Positions 1-8,324 of a stretch of DNA of 64,000 nucleotides are shown here, piece after piece (the stretch's first letter is position 1; every line of letters starts with the position of its first letter). Source of the DNA: Leifsonia williamsii (GTDB taxonomy: Bacteria; Actinomycetota; Actinomycetes; Actinomycetales; Microbacteriaceae); NCBI RefSeq assembly GCF_030433685.1, contig NZ_JAROCF010000001.1, positions 1,550,001-1,614,000 of the forward strand. Direction: 5' to 3'. The notes below the pieces were generated by a model, which saw only the letters and a program-made list of their open reading frames with translations, made no database searches and had not been told where the DNA came from. The position numbers were made by a program, and so were the translations under genes.

Positions 1-912
1 ACGGTCGAGCGCGTGCTGCAGGTGGTGCAGGAGCTCGGCTACGAGTCGAGCCTCGTGGCGAGCAGCATGCGCGCCAGGCAGACAGGCGTCATCGGCGTGC
101 TCGTGGCGGACTTCGAGCCGTTCAGCGCCGAGATCCTGAAGGGCGTCGGCGCGGCCCTGCACGAGTCGCGCTACGACCTCCTCGCCTACAGCGGCTCGCG
201 GCAGCTCTCGCCGGAGGGGTGGGAGCGGCGCTCGCTGAGCCGGCTGAGCGGCACCCTGATCGACGGCGTCATCATGGTCACCCCGACGGTCGTGAACGTG
301 TCGGCCGAGGTGCCGATCGTCGCGATCGACCCGCACACCGGGCCGGCCGACCTGCCGACGGTGGAGTCGGACAGCTTCGGCGGCGCCAAGCTCGCCACCG
401 AGCACCTCCTCTCGCTCGGGCACCGGCGGATCGCGTTCGTCGCCGGCCGGCCCGACCTCCGTTCGTCCAGCCTGCGCGACGCCGGGTACCGGCGGGCGCT
501 CGCCGAGGCGGGCATCCCGTTCGACCCGTCGCTGGTGGCGGTGGGGCGCTATGAGCAGGACACGGTGCGGGAGGCGGCACACCGCCTCCTGATCCGGTCC
601 GACCGGCCGACCGCGGTGTTCGCGGCCAACGACCTCTCGGCGATCGCCGTGATCGAGGTCGCGACGGAGCTGGGGCTGGACGTGCCTGGCGAGCTGTCGG
701 TGGTCGGCTTCGACGACGTGCCGGAGGCGACCCAGTCGACGCCGCCGCTCACGACCGTGCGGCAGCCGATGCAACGGCTGGGATCGGCGGCCGCGGAGCT
801 GGTGGTCTCGCTGCTGAACGGCGGGACGCCCGAGAAGACGCACCTGCGCCTCCCGACCCGGCTGGTCCGCCGCGGGACGACGGCGCCGCCGGCCGTGCCT
901 CCTTCCGTCTGA
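1..912 (+). CDS. LacI-family transcriptional regulator, 5' end cut by the window
   Basis: The frame is open from base 1, where it reads TVERVLQVVQELGYESSLVASSMRAR-like residues: the end of a LacI HTH headpiece and hinge helix. The recognition helix lies outside the window. The rest is a periplasmic-binding-protein-like effector domain, with TGVIGVLVADF, LGHRRIAFVAGRPD, PTAVFAANDLSAIAVIEVA and LSVVGFDDVPEATQSTPPLTTVRQP, which closely follow the family. It should be a cytoplasmic sugar-responsive repressor. The GTG at 13 is internal and not the real start. A hairpin follows the stop. The target is not visible; sugar genes downstream have their own regulators. Confidence 0.9.
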   Translation, partial: TVERVLQVVQELGYESSLVASSMRARQTGVIGVLVADFEPFSAEILKGVGAALHESRYDLLAYSGSRQLSPEGWERRSLSRLSGTLIDGVIMVTPTVVNVSAEVPIVAIDPHTGPADLPTVESDSFGGAKLATEHLLSLGHRRIAFVAGRPDLRSSSLRDAGYRRALAEAGIPFDPSLVAVGRYEQDTVREAAHRLLIRSDRPTAVFAANDLSAIAVIEVATELGLDVPGELSVVGFDDVPEATQSTPPLTTVRQPMQRLGSAAAELVVSLLNGGTPEKTHLRLPTRLVRRGTTAPPAVPPSV

Positions 913-921
913 CGCCGCTCG

Positions 922-981
922 TCGAGTTGGCACGACGCGCCGTCCCGGCGCGGCGCCCGACGGCGTGTTGCGACAACTCGA
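922..981. terminator. Inverted repeat after the partial lacI gene
   Basis: TCGAGTTG (922-929) and CAACTCGA (974-981) are perfect 8-bp arms, with further imperfect complementarity inside (GGCACGACGCGCC against GGCGTGTTGCG). It starts 10 bases after the stop codon, so a transcript end is likely. There is no T-tract. Confidence 0.45.
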
Positions 982-1025
982 TCAGGGGAAGAGGGACGGG
1001 GGTGTCATCGGAGCGACGGCGCGCC

Positions 1026-1031
1026 TAGGCT
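1026..1031 (+). promoter_or_regulatory. -10 hexamer placed for a leaderless methyltransferase mRNA
   Basis: TAGGCT ends 6 bases before the GTG at 1038, so transcription would start on or next to the start codon. No Shine-Dalgarno sequence is present. Confidence 0.5.
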
Positions 1032-1037
1032 GCCGCT

Positions 1038-1703
1038 GTGTCAGAGAAGCCCACCGCCGACGAGGCCCGTGCCGAGATCCGTCGCCGCTTCGACGACCGG
1101 GCGCCGACGTACGACGAGAGCCCGATGCACCGCGGGCTCGCCGACGCCGTCGCCGACTTCATCGTGCGCGAGCTGCCGCGCGGCGACGACGGCCTCCCGC
1201 AGCCTCTGGAGGTGCTCGACGTCGCGACGGGAACAGGGCTCGTCCTGCGTGCCATGCACGCCCGCGGGGTCCGCGGTCGCATGATCGGCGTCGACCTCGC
1301 TCCGCGGATGGTGGAGGAGGCGCGCACGCACCTGCCCGACGCCGAGTTCTACACGGCAGACGCAGCGCGCCTCCCGGTCTCCGACGCGTCGGTCGACCTC
1401 GTCACGTGCGTGACGGGCCTCCAGCTGTTCCCCGACGCCGCCGCGGCGATCGCCGAGTTCCGGCGCGTGTTGCGGCCAGGCGGGCGGGTGGTCACGGGGT
1501 CGTTCGTGGCGTTCGAGGCCGGGCGGCACCGCGCCGCGCCTCCGCCCGCGATGCTGCACCACGAGCCGTTCCGGAGCGTGGAGGCGCTGAACGACACCTT
1601 CGCCGCGGTCGGGCTGCGGGTCGGGCGGCACGAGGAGTGGACGGACGGCGCGGAGGTGCTGCTGATCGCCGAGCTGTGGCCGGTGGCGACTCCGGAGCGT
1701 TGA
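1038..1703 (+). CDS. Class I SAM-dependent methyltransferase
   Basis: A 221-residue cytoplasmic protein with a Rossmann methyltransferase fold. Motif I is VLDVATGTGLVL (about residues 55-66), followed by an acidic motif II, IGVDLAPRMVEEAR, then FYTADAARLPVSDASVDLVTC and the post-motif VLRPGGRVV. This is the UbiE/Methyltransf_11 pattern. The substrate cannot be told from sequence. The GTG start is chosen because a TAGGCT -10 element sits 6 bases upstream. The gene stands alone between a LacI gene and a convergent esterase, so context does not narrow the substrate. Confidence 0.85.
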   Translation: MSEKPTADEARAEIRRRFDDRAPTYDESPMHRGLADAVADFIVRELPRGDDGLPQPLEVLDVATGTGLVLRAMHARGVRGRMIGVDLAPRMVEEARTHLPDAEFYTADAARLPVSDASVDLVTCVTGLQLFPDAAAAIAEFRRVLRPGGRVVTGSFVAFEAGRHRAAPPPAMLHHEPFRSVEALNDTFAAVGLRVGRHEEWTDGAEVLLIAELWPVATPER

Positions 1704-1722
1704 GGCGACACGCCGGGAGCGG

Positions 1723-1812
1723 GCGTGCAACTCCGGAGGACGCGGGCGGGCCGGGCGCGCATTCCGGAGTTGCACGCGGCTGAGGCGTGGCGTCGGCGCG
1801 AACTCCGGAGTT
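1723..1812. terminator. Perfect 15-bp stem plus third palindromic copy between convergent genes
   Basis: GCGTGCAACTCCGGA (1723-1737) pairs perfectly with TCCGGAGTTGCACGC (1763-1777) across a 25-base loop. A further self-complementary copy, AACTCCGGAGTT, lies at 1801-1812. The element sits between the methyltransferase stop and the stop of the opposing esterase, so it probably ends transcription from both sides. No T-tract is seen. Confidence 0.6.
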
Positions 1813-1823
1813 GCTACGGCGGG

Positions 1824-2795
1824 TCAGGCGAAGCGCTCCGCGAGCCAGGCCGCCTGCTTGTGCCACTGCGCGGTCGAGCCGCCCTCGTGGTCGTTGAAGG
1901 GGTAGACCTCGATGGCGCGGTCCTCGGCGGCGAGGTGGTTGTATGCGGCGAACGTGGTCGACGGCGGCACGATCCGGTCCATCAGGGCGACGGAGAACAG
2001 CGACGGCGCGTGGATGCGGCGGGCGAAGTTCACGCCGTCGAAGTACGACAGCGTTTCGAACACGCGATCGATGCGGTCGCGGTGCACCGACAGGTAGGTC
2101 GCCAGCTCCACGAACGGACCACCCATCGCGACCTCGGCTCCGCGCCGGTACGCGCAGAGGAAGGCGACGTCGGGCAGCACAGCAGCCACGCCCGTCGCCA
2201 GCGCGCCGGCCGCGAGGGCGATGCCTCCGCCCTGGCTGCCCCCGGTCACCGCCACGCGGTCGGCGTCGACGAACGCGAGATCGCGGACGGCGTCGACCAG
2301 CCGCACGGCGTCGGTGAACACGCGGCGGTAGAAGTGCTCGCGCGGGTCGTCGATGCCGCGGGTCATGAAGCCGGAGGTCGCGGGGCCCGAGCCATGCGGG
2401 TCGGGGGTGTCGCCGCCGGAGCCCCAGCCTCCGCCCTGGCCCCGCGTGTCCATGAACACGTGCACGTACCCCGCCAGCGCCCAGTTGACGTACTCGCCCG
2501 CGAGGCCGCGGCTGCCGTTGTAGCCCTGGAACTGGACCACCGTCGGCAGCGGCCCCGTCGCGCCTTTCGGCCGGGAGACCCAGGCGCGCACGGGCTCCCC
2601 GCCGAAACCGGGGAAGGTGAGGTCCTCCACGACGAGCTGGTTCACGGGCGTGTCCGCCGGCGTGAGCACCGCCTCCCCGCCCGCCGCCTGCGCCTCGGCG
2701 ATGGTGTCCGCCCAGAAGGCGTCGAAGTCCGCGGGTTCCGCCACCTCGGGGCGGAACGCCTCCAGCTCGGCGAGGGTGAGGTCGGTGAAGGGCAT
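1824..2795 (-). CDS. Acetylxylan esterase / cephalosporin-C deacetylase family (AXE1) esterase
   Basis: A 323-residue alpha/beta hydrolase without signal peptide, so it probably deacetylates imported xylo- or oligosaccharides in the cytoplasm. The catalytic triad is visible: Ser187 in VTGGSQGGG, Asp273 in ALMDRIVPPST and His303 in FNDHEGG. The N-terminal DLTLAELEAFRPEVAEPADFD and the VVQFQGYNGSRG oxyanion region are typical of AXE1, and length is normal for the family. The frame stays open beyond 2795, but homology begins at MPFTDLTLAEL, so the ATG at 2795 is used. It is divergent from a lacI gene 52 bases away, which is its likely regulator. The exact ester substrate is uncertain. Confidence 0.9.
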   Translation of the reverse strand: MPFTDLTLAELEAFRPEVAEPADFDAFWADTIAEAQAAGGEAVLTPADTPVNQLVVEDLTFPGFGGEPVRAWVSRPKGATGPLPTVVQFQGYNGSRGLAGEYVNWALAGYVHVFMDTRGQGGGWGSGGDTPDPHGSGPATSGFMTRGIDDPREHFYRRVFTDAVRLVDAVRDLAFVDADRVAVTGGSQGGGIALAAGALATGVAAVLPDVAFLCAYRRGAEVAMGGPFVELATYLSVHRDRIDRVFETLSYFDGVNFARRIHAPSLFSVALMDRIVPPSTTFAAYNHLAAEDRAIEVYPFNDHEGGSTAQWHKQAAWLAERFA

Positions 2796-2847
2796 GGGTC
2801 GCTCCAGGATCGTCGTCGGTCGGGATCGGGCATGACATGGTTGCTGC

Positions 2848-3879
2848 ATGTCCGAACGCACGCTACCGGTTCCCGGTCGCCCGACGCTGGAGGCGATCGC
2901 GCGCGCGGCGAACGTCTCGCTGTCGACGGTCTCCAAGGTGCTCAACGGCCGGCCCGGCGTGTCCGACGCGACGAGGCGGCGGGTGGAGGAGCTGCTCCTC
3001 GACTCCGGGTACGCCCGCCGCGGCGGCGACCTCGAGCGCGGCGGGATCGTCGAGCTGGTGGTCGCCGAGCTGAGCACCGAGTGGGCGGTCGAGCTGATCC
3101 GCGGGGTGGAGCGGGTGACGCGGGAGGCGGGGCTGGTACTGGCTCTCTCGGTCCTGGGTGACCACCTCCAGCCGACCGCCGAGTGGCTGCCGGGGGTGCT
3201 CTCGCGCAAGCCGGTCGCGGTGGTGCTCACCTTCTCCGACCTCTCGGCGGAGCAGCGGCGGCAGCTGCGGGCGCGCAACATCCCGTTCGTCGTGCTTGAC
3301 CCGGCGGGGGACCCGCCGCCGGACGCACCGGCCATCGGCGCCACCAACTGGGCCGGGGGGAGGTCGGCTACGCGGCACCTGCTGGAACTGGGCCATCGCC
3401 GGATCGCCGTCATCTCAGGGCCTGCGGACCTACTGTGCTCGCGGGCGCGCTCGGCCGGCTTCCACTCGGCGATGGCGGAGGCGGGTGTGGAGGTCGACCC
3501 CGCCCTCGTGGGCTCCGGCGGGTTCAGCCGCTCGGCGGGCGAGCGCGAGGGGAGGCGGCTGCTGGCGCTCGACGAGCCGCCGACCGCGATCGTCGCCGGC
3601 AACGACCTCCAGGCGCTCGGGGTGCTCGATGCCGCCTACGGGCTCGGGCTGGAGGTGCCGGCCGACCTGTCGGTCGTCGGCTTCGACGACGTGGCGCCCG
3701 CCGGCTGGGCGCGTCCGGCCCTGACGACGGTGCGGCAGCCGTTGCGCGAGATGGCCGAGGAGGCGGCGCGGCTGGCCCTCCGGCTGCGGGCGGGGACGGC
3801 CGACACCACGCGCCTCGAACTCGCGACATCGCTGGTCGTGCGGGAGTCGACGGCGGCGCCGCGCGCGAAAGTTTTCTGA
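2848..3879 (+). CDS. LacI-family transcriptional regulator
   Basis: A 343-residue sugar-responsive repressor. The HTH headpiece at about residues 13-60 reads PTLEAIARAANVSLSTVSKVLNGRPGVSDATRRRVEELL. The effector domain has LGHRRIAVISGP, PTAIVAGNDLQALGVLDAA and LSVVGFDDVAPAGWARPALTTVRQP. Start ATG 2848 is preceded by CATGGT at 2836-2841, a weak -10 six bases upstream. It is divergent from the AXE1 esterase and lies just upstream of the Gfo/Idh-ThuA operon, whose promoter carries palindromic sequence at 3867-3900. It probably controls one or both units. Confidence 0.92.
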   Translation: MSERTLPVPGRPTLEAIARAANVSLSTVSKVLNGRPGVSDATRRRVEELLLDSGYARRGGDLERGGIVELVVAELSTEWAVELIRGVERVTREAGLVLALSVLGDHLQPTAEWLPGVLSRKPVAVVLTFSDLSAEQRRQLRARNIPFVVLDPAGDPPPDAPAIGATNWAGGRSATRHLLELGHRRIAVISGPADLLCSRARSAGFHSAMAEAGVEVDPALVGSGGFSRSAGEREGRRLLALDEPPTAIVAGNDLQALGVLDAAYGLGLEVPADLSVVGFDDVAPAGWARPALTTVRQPLREMAEEAARLALRLRAGTADTTRLELATSLVVRESTAAPRAKVF

Positions 3880-3923
3880 CTGCCGCGAGAAACTTGCGAG
3901 CCTCCCCGGCGCCCGCATAGCGT
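3867..3923 (+). promoter_or_regulatory. Promoter with operator-like palindromes for the Gfo/Idh-ThuA operon
   Basis: TTGCGA (3894-3899) and TAGCGT (3918-3923) form a -35/-10 pair with an 18-base spacer. A near-palindrome, GAAAGTTTTC (3867-3876), overlaps the end of lacI, and a second GAGAAACTTGCG-like site overlaps the -35. Binding by the preceding LacI protein is inferred. Confidence 0.5.
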
Positions 3924-3990
3924 CGCAACGCGGCCGTGGTGCCGCGCCGGGCGCCTGCGCCCGCACGACGTACGCGAAGGAGCGAGAAGC

Positions 3991-5175
3991 ATGTCCGATT
4001 CGCCGCAGCTGCGGGTCGCGATGGTCGGCTACGGGTTCATGGGCGCCGCCCACTCGCAGGGCTGGCGCGTCGCTCCGCGGTTCTTCGACCTGGGCGCGGA
4101 GCCCGTCATGCAGACGATCGTCGGCCGCGACGGCTCCCGGGTGGAGGCCGCCCGCCAGAAGTTCGGCTGGCAGCACGCGGAGACCGACTGGCGCCGCGTG
4201 ATCGACGACCCCGCCATCGACGTGATCGACATCTGCTCCCCGGGCTCCTCGCACGCCGAGATCGCGATCGCCGCCCTCGACGCGGGCAAGCACGTGCTGT
4301 GCGAGAAGCCCCTGGCCAACACGGTCGCGGGGGCGGAGGCGATGGTGGCCGCGGCCGAGCGCGCCGCCGCCCGCGGGGTGAAGGCGATGGTCGGCTTCAG
4401 CTACCGCCGCGTGCCCGCGATCGGCTTCGCGCGGCGGCTGGTGCAGGAGGGCAGGCTCGGCGCGATCCGCCAGGTGCGCGCGCTGTACCTCCAGGACTGG
4501 CTCGTCGACGAGAACGGCCCGATGACCTGGCGGCTCGACAAGGACGCCGCAGGGTCCGGCTCGCTGGGCGACATCGGCGCCCACGCGATCGACCTGGTCG
4601 AGCACCTCACCGGGTCGCGGCTGCAGAGCGTGTCGGGCACCCTGGCGACCTTCGTGGAGGAGCGGCCGCTGCTGGGCGAGTCGGTCGGGCTCTCCGGCAC
4701 CGCCTCCGACCGCCGCGGCACGGTCACCGTGGACGACGCCGCCTGGTTCACCGCGCGGCTGGAGGGCGGAGAGGCGTCCGGCGCGATCGGCGCCTTCGAG
4801 GCCACCCGGTACGCGACGGGACGCAAGAACGCCCTGCGGATCGAGCTGAGCGGCTCCCGCGGCGCCATCGCCTTCGACCTGGAGGCGATGAACGAGCTGC
4901 AGTTCTACGACGCGACGGCGCCGGCGGGGGAGCAGGGCTTCACCCGGATCATCGTGACCGAGCCCGAGCATCCCTACATGGCCAACTGGTGGCCGACCGG
5001 GCACGCGATCGGCTACGAGCACGCGTTCAGCCACCAGATCAAGGACTTCGTCGACGCCATCACCGGCGGAGGCGACCCCGAGCCGTCGTTCGCCGACGGC
5101 CTGCACGTGCAGCGCGTGCTCGCAGCGGTCGAGCGCAGCGCCGCCGCCGGCAGCGCCTGGACCACGACCGACTGA
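3991..5175 (+). CDS. Gfo/Idh/MocA-family NAD(P)-dependent oxidoreductase
   Basis: A 394-residue cytoplasmic dehydrogenase. The N-terminal Rossmann domain starts with VAMVGYGFMGAAHSQGW (about residues 10-25). CSPGSSHAEIAIAALDAGKHVLCEKPLANT carries the family EKP motif, whose Lys is catalytic. The C-terminal domain contains GDIGAHAIDLVEHLTGS, with the expected Asp/His pair. Family members oxidise sugar or inositol hydroxyls to keto-sugars. GAAGGAG precedes ATG 3991. It is first gene of an operon with thuA-like and a second Gfo/Idh gene, which suggests oxidation of a sugar or glycoside at one carbon. The substrate is unknown. Confidence 0.9.
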   Translation: MSDSPQLRVAMVGYGFMGAAHSQGWRVAPRFFDLGAEPVMQTIVGRDGSRVEAARQKFGWQHAETDWRRVIDDPAIDVIDICSPGSSHAEIAIAALDAGKHVLCEKPLANTVAGAEAMVAAAERAAARGVKAMVGFSYRRVPAIGFARRLVQEGRLGAIRQVRALYLQDWLVDENGPMTWRLDKDAAGSGSLGDIGAHAIDLVEHLTGSRLQSVSGTLATFVEERPLLGESVGLSGTASDRRGTVTVDDAAWFTARLEGGEASGAIGAFEATRYATGRKNALRIELSGSRGAIAFDLEAMNELQFYDATAPAGEQGFTRIIVTEPEHPYMANWWPTGHAIGYEHAFSHQIKDFVDAITGGGDPEPSFADGLHVQRVLAAVERSAAAGSAWTTTD

Positions 5176-5209
5176 CGCGTCGACCCCTCTCACACCACCG
5201 GAAGGAAGC

Positions 5210-5902
5210 ATGACCAAGCAGGCCCTCGTCGTCCGCGGCGGCTGGGACGGGCACATGCCCGTCGAGACCACGAATTTCTTCATCCCGTTCCTCGAGGAGA
5301 ACGGATTCGACGTGCGGGTGGAGGAGGGGACGCCGGTGTACGCCGACACCGCCTTCATGGACACCGTCGACCTCATCGTGCAGATCAACACGATGAACAC
5401 CATCGAGAACGACGAGTTCCAGGGCCTGCAGCGGGCCGTCCTCGGCGGGGCGGGACTGGCCGGCTGGCACGGCGGCATCGCCGACTCGTACCGGAACAAC
5501 GCCGACTACCTGCACATGATCGGCGGCCAGTTCGCCCACCACGCCGGCAAGGACCCGGCCGAGCGCACCGGCGAGCAGTCGGACAACTACATCCCGTACA
5601 CCGTGCACATCACCGAGTACGGGAAGACCCATCCCATCACCGCGGGCATCGACGACTTCGACCTCGTCACCGAGCAGTACTGGGTGCTGAGCGACGAGTA
5701 CAACGACGTGCTGGCGACCACGACGCAGGAGGTGCGGCCGTGGGATGCGTGGCACCGCCCGGTCACCGCGCCCGCGATCTGGACCCGGCAGTGGGGCGAG
5801 GGCCGCATCTTCGTCTCCGCCCCCGGCCACCGGCTGGAGATCGTGGAGTCGCAGCCCGTCCGCACCATCATCGAGCGGGGGCTGCTGTGGGCCGCCCGCT
5901 GA
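5210..5902 (+). CDS. ThuA-domain protein (trehalose-utilisation type, glutamine-amidotransferase-like fold)
   Basis: A 230-residue cytoplasmic protein with the ThuA signature: VVRGGWDGHMPVETTNFF at the N-terminus, GAGLAGWHGGIADSYRNN in the middle and YWVLSDEYNDVL followed by PAIWTRQWGEGRIFVSAPGHR near the end. The fold resembles class I amidotransferases, but the nucleophilic Cys is absent. In Agrobacterium, thuA works with a Gfo/Idh partner in keto-disaccharide metabolism. Here it is sandwiched between two Gfo/Idh genes: 34 bases after the first, and overlapping the second by 16 bases. GGAAGG precedes the ATG. A keto-sugar role is inferred from context. Confidence 0.88.
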   Translation: MTKQALVVRGGWDGHMPVETTNFFIPFLEENGFDVRVEEGTPVYADTAFMDTVDLIVQINTMNTIENDEFQGLQRAVLGGAGLAGWHGGIADSYRNNADYLHMIGGQFAHHAGKDPAERTGEQSDNYIPYTVHITEYGKTHPITAGIDDFDLVTEQYWVLSDEYNDVLATTTQEVRPWDAWHRPVTAPAIWTRQWGEGRIFVSAPGHRLEIVESQPVRTIIERGLLWAAR

Positions 5903-6999
5903 ACGTCGGCGTCGTCGGCGTCGGCGTCATCAGCACGCAGTACTTCGCCGAATTCCCGAAGCTGCCGAACCTGAACCTCGTCGCCGTGGCCGACCTCGAC
6001 ATCGAGCGTGCCGCCTCCGTCGCCGCCGAACAGAGCAGCGACGGCCGGAGCGTGGAGGCGCTCGGCGTCGACGCGCTGCTGGAGCACCCGGGCGTCGATG
6101 TCGTGCTGAACCTCACCATCCCGAAGGCGCACGCCGAGGTGGCCCTGCGGGCGCTCGACGCCGGCAAGCACGTGTACGGCGAGAAGCCGCTCGCGCTGAC
6201 CACGGCCGAGGCCCGGCCGATCCTCGAGCGGGCCTCGGCGCTCGGCCTGCGCGTGGGCAGCGCGCCCGACACCGTGCTCGGCACGGGCATCCAGACCGCG
6301 CGGGCGCTGCTCGACGAGGGCCGCATCGGCACCCCGGTCGCCGCGGCGGCGTCGTGGAGCGCGCCGGGGCACGAGCTCTGGCACCCGGCCCCCGCGTTCT
6401 ACTACCAGCCGGGCGCTGGTCCGCTCTTCGACATGGGGCCGTACTACCTGACGAGCCTCGTCACGTTCTTCGGGCCCGTCGTGCGGGTGTCGGGCGCGAC
6501 CCGCCGCTCGGCGCGCGAGCGCACGGTCGGCACCGGCCCGCTCGCGGGCACGGCGGTGCCGGTGGGCGTGGAGACGCACGTCACCGCCCTGCTCGAGCAC
6601 GCGTCCGGCGTGGTGTCGACCGTCACCATGTCGTTCGACGTCTGGGCCACGCGGGTGCCGCTCTTCGAGGTGTACGGGACCGACGGGACGATCGCGGTGC
6701 CCGACCCGAACCAGTTCTCGCTGCCGGTCTCGGTCGCGACCGCCGCCGACCGGGAGTTCCGGGAGGTGCCGGTCGCCGCGGGCTACGTCGACGCAGGGCG
6801 CGGGTACGGCCTGGCCGACATGGCGCGCGGCATCGAGACCGATCGACCGCATCGCGCCTCCGGCGAGCTGGCGTTCCACGTGCTGGAGATCATGGAGGCG
6901 GTGCTGCGGGCGGGCGCCGAGCACGAGGTCGTGACCCTGACCTCCACTCTCGAGCGGCCCGAGGTGGTGCCGCTGGGCGCGCGGCCCGAGAGCTGGTGA
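5887..6999 (+). CDS. Second Gfo/Idh/MocA-family oxidoreductase
   Basis: A 370-residue dehydrogenase. The GTG at 5887 is chosen because the Rossmann motif NVGVVGVGVISTQYF begins five residues later; this start lies within the end of thuA, a 16-base overlap that implies translational coupling. TIPKAHAEVALRALDAGKHVYGEKPLALT has the EKP motif. GPLFDMGPYYLTSLVTFFGPV corresponds to the metal/substrate-site region and places Asp-Met-Gly-Pro-Tyr where the first paralogue has DIGAHAID, so the two enzymes probably differ in substrate. It is last in the operon, 42 bases before a ROK regulator. Confidence 0.9.
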   Translation: MGRPLNVGVVGVGVISTQYFAEFPKLPNLNLVAVADLDIERAASVAAEQSSDGRSVEALGVDALLEHPGVDVVLNLTIPKAHAEVALRALDAGKHVYGEKPLALTTAEARPILERASALGLRVGSAPDTVLGTGIQTARALLDEGRIGTPVAAAASWSAPGHELWHPAPAFYYQPGAGPLFDMGPYYLTSLVTFFGPVVRVSGATRRSARERTVGTGPLAGTAVPVGVETHVTALLEHASGVVSTVTMSFDVWATRVPLFEVYGTDGTIAVPDPNQFSLPVSVATAADREFREVPVAAGYVDAGRGYGLADMARGIETDRPHRASGELAFHVLEIMEAVLRAGAEHEVVTLTSTLERPEVVPLGARPESW

Positions 7000-7025
7000 G
7001 AGCCGTCGGCCACCGCCGCGCGGGA

Positions 7026-7031
7026 TAGGGT
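7026..7031 (+). promoter_or_regulatory. -10 hexamer of the ROK gene
   Basis: TAGGGT lies 10 bases before ATG 7042, giving a predicted leader of only 3-4 bases. It overlaps the alternative GTG start at 7030, which argues for the ATG. Confidence 0.4.
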
Positions 7032-7041
7032 GGCGGGGACC

Positions 7042-8220
7042 ATGAACGGCACGACGGCGGGCACCAACCTCGACACGGTGCGGCGGCACAACCTCGCTAC
7101 CGTGCTCGGGATGGTGCACCGCGACGGGCCCCTCGCGCGGTCGGCGCTCACCCGCGCGACCGGGCTCAACCGCAGCACGGTCGGTGCGCTGGTCGCCGAG
7201 CTGGTGCAGCAGGGGCTCGTGCTGGAGCGGGAGCCGCGCGTCGGCAACCGGGTCGGCCGCCCCTCGCCGGAGGTCGTCGCCGACGGGCGGGTGGTGGCGT
7301 TCGCGGTGAACCCCGAGATCGACGCCGTCACCGTCGGCGTCGTCGGGCTCGACGGGACGGTGCACCGGAGGCTGCGACGACCGACCGGGCACGTTCCGTC
7401 GGCGCGTGAGGCGGTCGCCATGGCCGCCGGGATGATCGACGGGCTGCGGCAGGAGCCGGGGCGCACCTCCCGCGTGGCCGGCATCGGCGTCGCCGTGCCG
7501 GGCCTGGTGCGCGAGGCCGACGGCGTCGTGCGTCTCGCGCCGCACCTGGGCTGGACGGACGAGCCGTTCGCGGCCGAGCTGGCGACGGCGACCGGACTGC
7601 CCGCGCTGGCCGCCAACGACGCGCGCCTGGGCGCCGACGCCGAGCGGTTGTTCGGTGCCGGGCGCGGCGCCTCCGACCTCGTGTACCTCAACGGCGGCGC
7701 CTCTGGCATCGGCGCCGGTGTCGTCGTCGGGGGAGCGCCGCTCACCGGCGTCAACGGATACGCGGGCGAGCTGGGGCATACCCTCGTGAACTCCTCCGGC
7801 GTCCGCTGCCACTGCGGTGCTGTGGGATGTCTCGAGACGGAGGTCAGCCAGCAGGCGCTGCTCGACGTGCTGGGCCTCGCCTCGGCCGACGCGGAAGAGT
7901 TGGAGGCTGCGCTCACGGCCGCCGTCGCCTCCGGTGATCCCCGGGTGATCGCCGAGGTCGACCGGCAACGGGGCTGGCTGGCGACCGCGCTGCGCACCGC
8001 GGCGAACGTGTTCGACCCCGAGCTGATCGTGCTCGGCGGCTTCCTCGGTGTGCTGCACGGGCTGGCGCCGGAGCGGCTGCCCGAGCTCGTCGCCGGGCAG
8101 GCGCTCGCCGCGTCGGCCGAGACGCTGCGGATCGAGCGCTCGGCGCTCGGCGCCGACATCCTCATGATCGGGGCGGCGGAGATCGCCTTCCGTCCGCTGC
8201 TGGCCGCACCCGCGGGTTGA
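7042..8220 (+). CDS. ROK-family (NagC/XylR-type) transcriptional regulator
   Basis: A 392-residue protein with an N-terminal winged HTH (VRRHNLATVLGMVHRDGPLARSALTRATGLNRSTVGALVAELV, about residues 12-55) and a C-terminal sugar-kinase-like ROK domain. The ROK zinc site is present as CHCGAVGCLETE, and ANDARLGADAERLFGAGRGASDLVYLNGGASGIGAGVV matches the glucokinase-like core. ROK repressors bind sugars or sugar phosphates. An alternative GTG at 7030 would add four residues. It sits directly downstream of the Gfo/Idh operon in the same direction and may be its second regulator. Confidence 0.92.
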   Translation: MNGTTAGTNLDTVRRHNLATVLGMVHRDGPLARSALTRATGLNRSTVGALVAELVQQGLVLEREPRVGNRVGRPSPEVVADGRVVAFAVNPEIDAVTVGVVGLDGTVHRRLRRPTGHVPSAREAVAMAAGMIDGLRQEPGRTSRVAGIGVAVPGLVREADGVVRLAPHLGWTDEPFAAELATATGLPALAANDARLGADAERLFGAGRGASDLVYLNGGASGIGAGVVVGGAPLTGVNGYAGELGHTLVNSSGVRCHCGAVGCLETEVSQQALLDVLGLASADAEELEAALTAAVASGDPRVIAEVDRQRGWLATALRTAANVFDPELIVLGGFLGVLHGLAPERLPELVAGQALAASAETLRIERSALGADILMIGAAEIAFRPLLAAPAG

Positions 8221-8288
8221 CCTGTTCGCAGCGCGACAGCGGCCTGCGGCGTCCGTGGGAACGGTCACATCGTGGGGGCCGCGTGCGA

Positions 8289-8294
8289 TAGGAT
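8289..8294 (+). promoter_or_regulatory. Candidate -10 element of the MFS leader
   Basis: TAGGAT, placed so transcription would begin near 8301. It is followed by the imperfect inverted repeat GATCGATTC / GAATCGATT (8292-8322), which could be an operator. No convincing -35 is seen. Confidence 0.35.
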
Positions 8295-8324
8295 CGATTC
8301 CAGCTTCCGAGTCGAATCGATTCG

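Noticed and set aside
1824-3602. A 592-codon minus-strand ORF suggesting a fusion to the AXE1 esterase
   Set aside because: Homology starts at MPFTDLTLAEL (2795); the extension is the antisense of the lacI gene.
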